Of a DNA stretch of 64,000 bases, positions 14,775 to 21,825 are shown in pieces. The translations under genes and the position numbers were made by a program. The DNA is taken from the NCBI RefSeq assembly GCF_001189535.1, contig NZ_CP012070.1:1054001-1118000 (forward strand), in the 5' to 3' direction. The notes below the pieces were generated by a model. It worked only from the letters and a program-made list of their open reading frames with translations. It had not been told where the DNA came from and searched no databases. How positions within the stretch are numbered: position 1 is the stretch's first letter; each line of letters opens with the position of its first letter. Source of the stretch: Arsenicicoccus sp. oral taxon 190 (GTDB taxonomy: Bacteria > Actinomycetota > Actinomycetes > Actinomycetales > Dermatophilaceae).

Positions 14775-15632
14775 GGCGTGCGCGCCCTCGGAGGCGGCGC
14801 CGACGGATGGCGCTGGATCGCCGTGATCTACGCCGTCATCGGCCTGGCGGTCAACACCCTGTCGGTGCTGTCGGTCAAGGAACTGCCCGCCACCGAGCTC
14901 GACGAAGGACGCGACGTCCAGGCCGCCGAGACGTACACCTTCAAGGAAGGCGCCCGCCTGCTCCTGGCGAACAAGTTCTACCTGATCATCCTGGTCGTCT
15001 ACCTGGTGCAGCAGATCTTCACCGCGACGCTGAACATGGGCATCTACTTCATGACCTACGTCCTCAACGACGCGACCCTTCTGGGCATGTTCGCGTGGGC
15101 CATCAACATCCCGATCATCCTCGGCCTGCTGTTCACCCCGGTCCTGGTCGCCAGGTTCGGACAGATGTACAAGGTCAACCTGTGGGGCTACATCATCGCC
15201 GTCGTCGGCCGCATCGGCGTCGTGATCGGCGGCTATCTGGGCAACATCCCCCTGATGCTCGCCTTCTCTGCGATCGCCTCGTTCGGCATGAGCCCCCTTC
15301 GAGGCACCCTGAACGCCCTCATCGCCGAGGCCTCTGAGCACACGCTGCTGCGCACGGGCAAGCGCATCGACGGGATGATGTTCTCCTGCACCACCCTGGG
15401 TGTGAAGATCGGCGGAGGCATCGGCACCGCACTCGCCGGCTGGCTGCTCGCCGCCAGCGGCTACGTCGGCAAGGCCGCTACCCAGAGCGCCTCGGCGATC
15501 AACATGCTCTATTTCATGTACCTGTGGATCCCCGCCATCGCCACCGCCATCATCCTGTTCTTCCTCAGTCGTCTCGACGTCGAGAAGGCCAACAACAAGA
15601 TCCGCGCCACGTTGAGCCCCGCCGCCAACTGA
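14775..15632 (+). pseudogene. GPH-family sugar/cation symporter, C-terminal part only
   Basis: The frame encodes about 285 residues of a MelB/XylP-type glycoside-pentoside-hexuronide symporter: WIAVIYAVIGLAVNTLSVLS, then FKEGARLLLANKFYLIILVV, GMSPLRGTLNALIAEASEHT and KRIDGMMFSCTTLGVKIGGG. At least six membrane segments remain, and the C-terminus is normal. The N-terminal five or six helices and the start codon are missing; the reading frame upstream is antisense to the LacI remnant. The two were divergent genes whose 5' ends and shared promoter were lost together. Confidence 0.85.
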
Positions 15633-15635
15633 GCC

Positions 15636-15854
15636 GACCCTGAGGGGTGGGTCCACCGACGGGAGAACCCGGTGGTGTGCGGCCCGTCGGAGACCGGGAA
15701 GACGTTCCTGCTCGAGGCCCCCGGTCGGCAAGCCGTCGAGGAAGGGCTCAAGGTCGCCTGGTTCACCCTGGAAGACCTCGGCGTCCGAACCAGCGGCGAC
15801 TCCGTTCGCCTCACCCAAGCACTGGGGGCAGCCGGGGCGAGTGACGGGGGCTAA
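15636..15854 (+). pseudogene. IS21-family istB ATPase remnant
   Basis: One frame reads WVHRRENPVVCGPSETGKTF then EEGLKVAWFTLEDLGV, the Walker A region and following strand of IstB, the IS21 transposition helper ATPase. The usual Gly of the P-loop (GPSGTGKT) is Glu here. Only ~45 convincing codons remain, then the frame degenerates. No istA, terminal repeats or target duplication are visible. It lies between the decayed sugar locus and tRNA-Leu, consistent with insertion and decay at a tRNA-adjacent hot spot. Confidence 0.65.
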
Positions 15855-15859
15855 GAGAA

Positions 15860-15888
15860 CGGCCCCCGGATGCGGGATCCGAGGGCCG
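15860..15888 (-). terminator. Terminator of tRNA-Leu
   Basis: CGGCCC-C-CGGAT-GCGGG-ATCCG-A-GGGCCG: an 11-bp stem with one internal C/A mismatch and a five-base loop, four bases beyond the 3' end of the leftward tRNA gene. Confidence 0.65.
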
Positions 15889-15891
15889 AGC

Positions 15892-15977
15892 TGGTGGGCA
15901 AGGGGGGACTTGAACCCCCACGTCCTTGCGGACACTGGCACCTGAAGCCAGCGCGTCTGCCATTCCGCCACTTGCCC
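15892..15977 (-). tRNA. tRNA-Leu (anticodon CAG)
   Basis: Read on the minus strand it starts GGGCAAG, has the D-arm GTGGCGGAATGGCAGACGC, an anticodon stem CTGGC/GCCAG enclosing TTCAGGT (anticodon CAG), a long variable arm (TGTCCGCAAGGACG) as expected for Leu, a T-arm GGGGGTTCAAGTCCCCC and an encoded CCA. The 7-bp acceptor GGGCAAG pairs with CTTGCCC. Neighbouring fhaA is a conserved actinobacterial position. Confidence 0.95.
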
Positions 15978-16153
15978 GTGGCTGCTCACGGTCGGGGGAC
16001 CGCGTGCGACGTCCCATGATGCCCCATCCGCCCCCAAGTCACCAAACCGAGACCCCTCGGGGCCGCGGCCTCCACCGGCCTGACAGACGCCGCCGTTACG
16101 ATGCCAGACGAGTCCGCGTGTCGCCGTAGGTCGCAGAGGGAGGAGGAGCGCCG

Positions 16154-17158
16154 GTGGGACTGTTCGACAATCTCGAGAGCAAGCTGTCGTCCATGGTCAA
16201 CGGCGCCTTCGCCAAGGCCTTCAAGTCGAGCGTGCAGCCCGTGGAGATCGCCAGCGCGATCCGCACGGCGATGGACGACAAGGCGGCGGTCGTGGGGCGG
16301 GGCCGCACCATCGTGCCCAACCTCTACACGATCGCGCTCAGCCCGAGTGACTACGACCAGCTGAGCGCCTACGCCGAGGGCCTGACCGACGAGCTCGTCG
16401 CGGCCGCCGAGGACCACGCCGACAGCCAGCGCTACCAGCCGGCCGGCCCGGTGCGCGTGATCCTCTCCCAGGACCCGCAGCTCGAGACCGGGGTGTTCCG
16501 GCTGCGGCCGGCGAGCGCCAAGGACCCCTTCACCCGCGACCACGAGCGTGCACCCGGCGGCCAGTCCGCCGGCCCCCGCGGCGACTACGCCGGCGGTCGT
16601 GACGACTACGCCGACGGCGCGGCCGCGCAGGGACGCGCGGGCGGTGCGGCATACGAGGCGGGCGCAGCCCACGTCCCGGGGGGTGTGGCCGAGAGCGGGC
16701 TGGCCGGCCCGCGCCTGCCGCTGGACGACCAGCAGCGCCGTGTGGCGCCGATGCGCGAGGAGTCCGACCGCGCTCGGGACTACCTCGATGACGAGGGCCT
16801 CGGCGCGACCCAGGTCCAGCAGCCGGTGCAGCCGCCCGAGCAGCGGCCCCGGCTGGACCCGACCCGCCGGCCGTGGCTCGACATCGACGGCGACCGCTAC
16901 CCGCTGCTGGGCGCGATCACGGTGATCGGCCGCGACGGCGTCGCCGACATCGTCCTGGACGACCCGGGCATCTCCCGCCGGCACGCCGAGATCCGCGTCC
17001 ACCACGACGGCCCGCACCTCGTGGGGTCGATCCGCGACCTCGGCAGCACCAACGGCACCTTCGTGGAGGGGCACCGCGTCACGAGCCAGCGCCTGGCCGA
17101 CGGCGACCGGGTGACCATCGGGCGCACCTCCTTCACCTTCCGGCTCGGCAAGCGCTAA
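16154..17158 (+). CDS. fhaA: FhaA: DUF3662 and FHA domain protein
   Basis: 334 residues, GTG start after GAGGGAGGAG. The N-terminal DUF3662 domain (MGLFDNLESKLSSMVNGAFA, up to ~residue 120, with IVPNLYTIALSPSDYD) is followed by a long disordered Gly/Ala/Asp/Arg linker. The C-terminal FHA domain (~240-330) has GRDGVADIVLDDPGISRRHA and LGSTNGTFVEG, the phosphothreonine-binding loops. FhaA is a PknB substrate/adaptor in the actinobacterial cell-wall kinase pathway; in mycobacteria it binds the pseudokinase domain of MviN and influences lipid II flux. First gene of the fhaA-fhaB-pstP-rodA-pbpA-pknB operon. Confidence 0.95.
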   Translation: MGLFDNLESKLSSMVNGAFAKAFKSSVQPVEIASAIRTAMDDKAAVVGRGRTIVPNLYTIALSPSDYDQLSAYAEGLTDELVAAAEDHADSQRYQPAGPVRVILSQDPQLETGVFRLRPASAKDPFTRDHERAPGGQSAGPRGDYAGGRDDYADGAAAQGRAGGAAYEAGAAHVPGGVAESGLAGPRLPLDDQQRRVAPMREESDRARDYLDDEGLGATQVQQPVQPPEQRPRLDPTRRPWLDIDGDRYPLLGAITVIGRDGVADIVLDDPGISRRHAEIRVHHDGPHLVGSIRDLGSTNGTFVEGHRVTSQRLADGDRVTIGRTSFTFRLGKR

Positions 17159-17167
17159 GGACGGTCC

Positions 17168-17620
17168 GTGAGCGAGCTCACCCTCACCATCATCCGGCTC
17201 GGCCTGCTGGTCGGTCTGTGGTTCTTCGTCTTCAGCCTGGCGGGGGTGCTGCGCCGCGACATCTACGGCACGCGCGTCGCCCCGCGGGCAGGGCGCAAGG
17301 TCGCGGCCCGGCCGCGGCGCCGCAGCAACGAGCCGGGCCGGATCGTGGTCACCGAGGGTGGGCTGCGCGGCACGTCGATCACGCTCAAGGAGTCCGGGGT
17401 GCTGGTGGGCCGCAACCCCGAGTGCGCGCTGATCCTCGACGACGACTTCGCGAGCGGGCGTCACTGCCGGATCTACCGCGACGACGACGGCTGGAAGGTC
17501 GAGGACCTGCGCTCCACCAACGGCACCTACCTCGGCGACGAACGCCTCACCGACATCGCGCCCGTCGGCCTCGGGAGCCAGCTGCGGATCGGCCGCACCG
17601 TCCTCGAGCTGAGGCGGTGA
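17168..17620 (+). CDS. fhaB: FhaB (FipA-type) membrane FHA protein
   Basis: 150 residues, GTG start. One N-terminal membrane segment (IIRLGLLVGLWFFVFSLAGV, 8-27) and a basic linker lead to an FHA domain (~60-150) with LVGRNPECALILDDDFASGR, DLRSTNGTYLG and a terminal RIGRTVLELRR. It reads phosphothreonines set by PknB and, in mycobacteria, helps link FtsZ and FtsQ under stress. Nine bases separate it from fhaA and seven from pstP. Confidence 0.93.
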   Translation: MSELTLTIIRLGLLVGLWFFVFSLAGVLRRDIYGTRVAPRAGRKVAARPRRRSNEPGRIVVTEGGLRGTSITLKESGVLVGRNPECALILDDDFASGRHCRIYRDDDGWKVEDLRSTNGTYLGDERLTDIAPVGLGSQLRIGRTVLELRR

Positions 17621-17627
17621 CCTGACC

Positions 17628-19001
17628 ATGCCCATGGCGCTGCGCTACGCGGCACGGTCCCACGTGGGCCTGGTCCGCGACAGCAACCAGGACAGTGCGT
17701 ATGCCGGCCCCCACCTCCTCGTCGTCGCCGACGGCATGGGGGGCCACGCCGGCGGCGACGTCGCGAGCTCCACCGCGATCGGCGCCCTCGCGCACCTCGA
17801 CGACGACTCCCACGGCACCCGCGCCCTGCAGCACCTCGAGGACGCCGTGGCCAACGCCAACGCCCAGCTGCACGACATCACCCAGGAGCAGCCCGAGCTG
17901 CACGGGATGGGCACTACCGTGACGGCGCTGCTGCGCGCCGACAACAAGCTCGCGGTCGCCCACATCGGCGACTCGCGCGCCTACCTGCTGCGCGGGGGGA
18001 CGCTCACGCAGCTGACCCACGACCACACCTTCGTGCAGAGCCTGGTCGACGAGGGCCGGATCGAGCCCGAGGAGGCCGAGCACCACCCGCAGCGCTCCAT
18101 GGTCACGCGGGTCCTCACCGGGCAGGACGGCGACGAGCCCGACGTGTCCTGGCGCGAGCTGCGCCACGGCGACCGCTACCTCATCTGCTCGGACGGGGTC
18201 AGCGGCTTCGTCGCGCACGACACCATCGCCGAGATCCTCGCCGAGGTCACCGACCCCGGCCGGGCCGCGGACCGGCTCGTCGACCTCGCGCTGCGCTCCG
18301 GCGGCCAGGACAACATCACCGCGATCGTCGCCGACGTCGTCCGGCTCGCCGACGAGGCCGCCCCCTCGACCCGCCCGCAGGTGGTCGGCGCCGCCGCCGC
18401 CCGCCAGCTCAACCGCTCCGCCCCCGACACCCCCGCCTCCCGCGCCGCGGCGCTCGCCCGCACCGCGAGCGGCGCCGGCGACCAGGAGCCGGTGGCGCTC
18501 GCCGAGGAGGGCGTCGGCTCCCGGTGGGGGCGCCTCGCGCGGATCCTCGCCGCGAGCCTGCTCACCCTGCTCGTCCTCGTCGGCATCGGCTACGCCGCGT
18601 GGCGCTGGACCCAGCAGCAGTACTTCGTCACCGACCGCGACGGCCGGGTCACCATCTACCGCGGCCTGGACCAGACCCTCGGCCCGATCGAGCTGTCCAG
18701 CGTCGCCGAGCAGACCGACGTGCCGGTCGCCGACCTGCCCGACTTCTACCGCACCCGGGTCCAGACCGGCGTCACCGCGGGCTCCCTCGACAGCGCCCGC
18801 GGCATCGTCACCGACCTGCGCACCCAGGCCCAGGCCTGCGCCAACGCCAAGGCCCACGGCCAGGCGTGCGGCGGCCCCGGCGCCGGCACCCCCGCCACGA
18901 CCCCCACCAGCACCGTGCCCGCCGCGACCGTCACCACCACCTCGGGGCCGAGGCCCCGGCCGACGCCGCCCACGACGCCCACGACGGGAGCGACGCCGTG
19001 A
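17628..19001 (+). CDS. pstP: PstP: PP2C-family Ser/Thr phosphatase
   Basis: 457 residues. The cytoplasmic PP2C domain (1-240) holds the metal-binding motifs DSNQD (18-22), VADGMGGHAGGD (D35), AHIGDSRAYLL, ICSDGVSGFV and QDNITAIVADV. A disordered Ala/Pro segment precedes one membrane helix (RILAASLLTLLVLVGIGYAA, ~305-324), an outer domain, and a Thr/Pro-rich C-terminus. It reverses phosphorylation by PknB and dephosphorylates FhaA and PBPs. Its TGA overlaps the GTG of rodA (GTGA). Confidence 0.95.
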   Translation: MPMALRYAARSHVGLVRDSNQDSAYAGPHLLVVADGMGGHAGGDVASSTAIGALAHLDDDSHGTRALQHLEDAVANANAQLHDITQEQPELHGMGTTVTALLRADNKLAVAHIGDSRAYLLRGGTLTQLTHDHTFVQSLVDEGRIEPEEAEHHPQRSMVTRVLTGQDGDEPDVSWRELRHGDRYLICSDGVSGFVAHDTIAEILAEVTDPGRAADRLVDLALRSGGQDNITAIVADVVRLADEAAPSTRPQVVGAAAARQLNRSAPDTPASRAAALARTASGAGDQEPVALAEEGVGSRWGRLARILAASLLTLLVLVGIGYAAWRWTQQQYFVTDRDGRVTIYRGLDQTLGPIELSSVAEQTDVPVADLPDFYRTRVQTGVTAGSLDSARGIVTDLRTQAQACANAKAHGQACGGPGAGTPATTPTSTVPAATVTTTSGPRPRPTPPTTPTTGATP

Positions 19002-20359
19002 CCACGGTCTCGTCATACCGCCCACGCACCGGACGCACCATCGAGCTCGGCCTGATGGTCCTCGCGGTCGCCCTGGTCATGCTCGCCTACGCCAACGTGG
19101 GCCTGCAGACCAGCGGCCGGCTGCCCACCGACATGCTCACCAACGGCGCCGGCCTGCTCGGCATCGGCGTGGCCTTCAACCTGGCGCTGCGCTGGCGCGC
19201 GCCGTATGCCGACCCCCTGCTCGTCCCCATCGCCATCCTGCTCAACGGCCTGGGCCTCGTGATGATCCACCGGATCGACCTGGAGCACACGCAGGAGGGG
19301 GTGCTCGCCCCGCGGCAGCTGCTGTGGAGCTTCGTGTCGGTGATCGGCGCGATCGTGCTGCTGCTGTGGCTGCGCGACCACCGCCGGCTGCGGCGCTACA
19401 CCTACACCTTCATGGCCGCCGGCGTGATCCTGCTGCTGCTGCCGCTGCTGCCCGTCATCGGCGACGCGCAGTACGGCTCGCGCATCTGGATCCGGATCGG
19501 CCCCTTCGGCCTGCAGCCGGGGGAGATCGCCAAGATCGTGCTCGCGGTGTTCTTCGCCGGCTACCTGGTGCAGACCCGCGACGTGCTGTCGCTGGTGGGG
19601 CGCCGGGTGGTGGGCTTCCCGCTTCCGCGGGCGCGGGACCTCGGCCCGATCCTCGTGGCCTGGGCGTTCAGCCTGTGCATCCTCGTCTTCGAGAAGGACC
19701 TCGGCTCGTCGCTGCTGTTCTTCGGCCTCTTCGTCGCGATGCTCTACGTCGCCACCGAGCGGGTGAGCTGGATCGCCCTCGGCCTGCTGATGTTCGGCGG
19801 CGGCGCCTACGTCGCGTGGCTGCTCTTCAGTCATGTGCAGACCCGCGTAGACCTGTGGCTCGACCCCTTCCACCACGGGCTGTCCCAGGTCGGGATGGGG
19901 ATCATGGGCATGGCGTCCGGGGGGCTGCTCGGCGCGGGCCTCGGCCAGGGGCACCCCGAGATCACGCCCTTCTCCAAGTCCGACTACATCGTGGCGAGCC
20001 TCGCCGAGGAGCTCGGTCTCGTCGGGTTGTTCGCGATCCTCGCGCTCTACGCCATCCTCGTCGAGCGGGGGCTGCGCACCGCCATCGGCGTCCGCGACGG
20101 CTTCGGCAAGCTCCTCGCCGCGGGCCTGGCCTTCTCGGTGGCGCTGCAGGTCTTCGTCGTCGTCGGCGGCCTGACCCGGGTCATCCCGCTGACCGGCCTC
20201 ACCACGCCCTTCCTGTCGGCCGGTGGGTCCAGCCTCATCGCCAACTGGAGCATCGTCGCGCTGCTGCTGCGCATCAGCGACCAGGCCCGCCGCCCCATCG
20301 ACGAGGGCGACGAGGCCGACCTCGGCGCCGCCGCGACGCAGGTGGTGAAGACCCGGTGA
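18998..20359 (+). CDS. rodA: RodA/FtsW-family peptidoglycan glycosyltransferase (SEDS)
   Basis: 453 residues, GTG start overlapping pstP. About twelve membrane segments. SEDS landmarks include YGSRIWIRIGPFGLQPGEIA, KDLGSSLLFFGLF (catalytic Asp-type loop), GLGQGHPEITPFSKSDYI and the end GLTTPFLSAGGSSLIANW. SEDS proteins polymerise lipid II. Its immediate partner is the class B transpeptidase PbpA, next gene with a GTGA overlap, making the elongation pair of the operon. In M. tuberculosis the orthologue is called RodA. Confidence 0.93.
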   Translation: MTTVSSYRPRTGRTIELGLMVLAVALVMLAYANVGLQTSGRLPTDMLTNGAGLLGIGVAFNLALRWRAPYADPLLVPIAILLNGLGLVMIHRIDLEHTQEGVLAPRQLLWSFVSVIGAIVLLLWLRDHRRLRRYTYTFMAAGVILLLLPLLPVIGDAQYGSRIWIRIGPFGLQPGEIAKIVLAVFFAGYLVQTRDVLSLVGRRVVGFPLPRARDLGPILVAWAFSLCILVFEKDLGSSLLFFGLFVAMLYVATERVSWIALGLLMFGGGAYVAWLLFSHVQTRVDLWLDPFHHGLSQVGMGIMGMASGGLLGAGLGQGHPEITPFSKSDYIVASLAEELGLVGLFAILALYAILVERGLRTAIGVRDGFGKLLAAGLAFSVALQVFVVVGGLTRVIPLTGLTTPFLSAGGSSLIANWSIVALLLRISDQARRPIDEGDEADLGAAATQVVKTR

Positions 20360-21825
20360 ACCCCCCCATCCGCCGCCTCGCGATGGTCGTCGCCTTCCTC
20401 TTCACCTGCCTGCTGGTGTCGTCGACGACGATCATGTTCTTCCAGTCCAAGTCGCTGGCGGCGCGCTCGGACAACCGCCGGTCGCTGCTCGCCAGCTACG
20501 ACCGCGAGCGCGGGCAGATCCTCGTCGGGGGCACCCCCATCGCCAAGTCGGTGCCCAGCCAGGACGACCTGCGCTGGGAGCGGAGCTATCCCGCGGGGGC
20601 GCTCTACAGCCACGTCACCGGCTACTACTCCTTCACGTATGGCGCCGGCGGCGGCATCGAGGGCGCCGAGGACGACATCCTCTCCGGGCGCTCCGACAAG
20701 CTCTTCTACCGCCGCCTCACCGACCTCGTCAGCGGCCGGCAGCCGGCCGGCGCGTCGGTGGAGCTCACCATCGACCCCCGGGTCCAGCAGGCCGCCGACG
20801 CGGCCCTCGGGGACCAGCGCGGCGCCGTCGTCGCCCTCGACCCGCGGACCGGCGCGATCCTCGCGATGGTGAGCCACCCGAGCTACGACCCGGCTCAGCT
20901 GTCCAGCCACCGTTTCGCCGAGGTCACGCAGGCCTGGAAGTCCCTCACGACGGGAGCCGAGCAGCCGCTCGTCAACCGCGCGATCGGCGGGAACCTCTAC
21001 CCGCCGGGGTCCGTCTTCAAGCTCGTGACCACGGCCGCCGCGCTCTCCTCGGGCAAGTACACCCAGGACACCCGCATCCCCGCCCCCGCCCAGCTGCCCC
21101 TGCCGCAGTCGTCCACCCCGCTCACCAACTGGCAGAACGGCCGCTGCACCGGCTCCACCGAGATCACCCTGCAGGAGGCCCTCGAGACCTCCTGCAACAG
21201 CGCCTTCGGCGGCATCGGCATCGCCCTCGGCGGGGACGCGCTGCGCGACCAGGCGGCCAAGTTCGGCTTCGGCGACGACCTGCGGGTCCCGATGCGCGTC
21301 ACCCCGTCCTCCGTCCCGGCCGGGATGGACAAGGCCCAGTCCGCGCAGGCCGCGATCGGGCAGTACGACGTCCGCGTCACCCCGCTGCAGGTCGCCATGG
21401 TCAGCGCCGCGATCGCCAACAAGGGCGTCGTCATGAAGCCCTACCTCGTCAAGTCCGTGCGCGGCGACAACCTCGCGGTGCTCGACCGCACCGACCCGGC
21501 GCAGCTGTCCAAGGCGATGACCAGCGAGCAGGCCCAGACGATCGCGCGCATGATGCAGTCCGTGGTGGAGAACGGCACCGGCAGCAACGCCCGCATCTCC
21601 GGCGTGGCCGTCGGCGGCAAGACCGGCACGGCCCAGCAGGGCAACGGCCGGGCGCCGCACGCGTGGTTCACGGCCATCGCGCCGCTGGACGCCCCCGACG
21701 ACAAGCCCCAGGTGGCCGTCGCCGTCGTCGTCGAGGACGGCGGCACCGCGGGTCGCGAGACCGGCGGCAACAAGGCCGCGGCCCCCATCGCCAAGAAGGT
21801 CATCCAGGCGGTGATCGGGCAGTGA
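20356..21825 (+). CDS. pbpA: PbpA: class B penicillin-binding protein
   Basis: 489 residues, GTG start. One N-terminal anchor (LAMVVAFLFTCLLVSSTTIM), a short dimerisation domain with SYPAGALYSHVTGYYS, then a transpeptidase domain carrying the SxxK motif in LYPPGSVFKLVT, SxN in LETSCNSAFGG and KTG in AVGGKTGTAQQG. It crosslinks peptidoglycan with its SEDS partner RodA and is a known PknB target in mycobacteria. Overlaps both neighbours by four bases. A TAT codon in FTYGAGGG lies in a GTATGNCG word. Confidence 0.95.
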   Translation: MNPPIRRLAMVVAFLFTCLLVSSTTIMFFQSKSLAARSDNRRSLLASYDRERGQILVGGTPIAKSVPSQDDLRWERSYPAGALYSHVTGYYSFTYGAGGGIEGAEDDILSGRSDKLFYRRLTDLVSGRQPAGASVELTIDPRVQQAADAALGDQRGAVVALDPRTGAILAMVSHPSYDPAQLSSHRFAEVTQAWKSLTTGAEQPLVNRAIGGNLYPPGSVFKLVTTAAALSSGKYTQDTRIPAPAQLPLPQSSTPLTNWQNGRCTGSTEITLQEALETSCNSAFGGIGIALGGDALRDQAAKFGFGDDLRVPMRVTPSSVPAGMDKAQSAQAAIGQYDVRVTPLQVAMVSAAIANKGVVMKPYLVKSVRGDNLAVLDRTDPAQLSKAMTSEQAQTIARMMQSVVENGTGSNARISGVAVGGKTGTAQQGNGRAPHAWFTAIAPLDAPDDKPQVAVAVVVEDGGTAGRETGGNKAAAPIAKKVIQAVIGQ

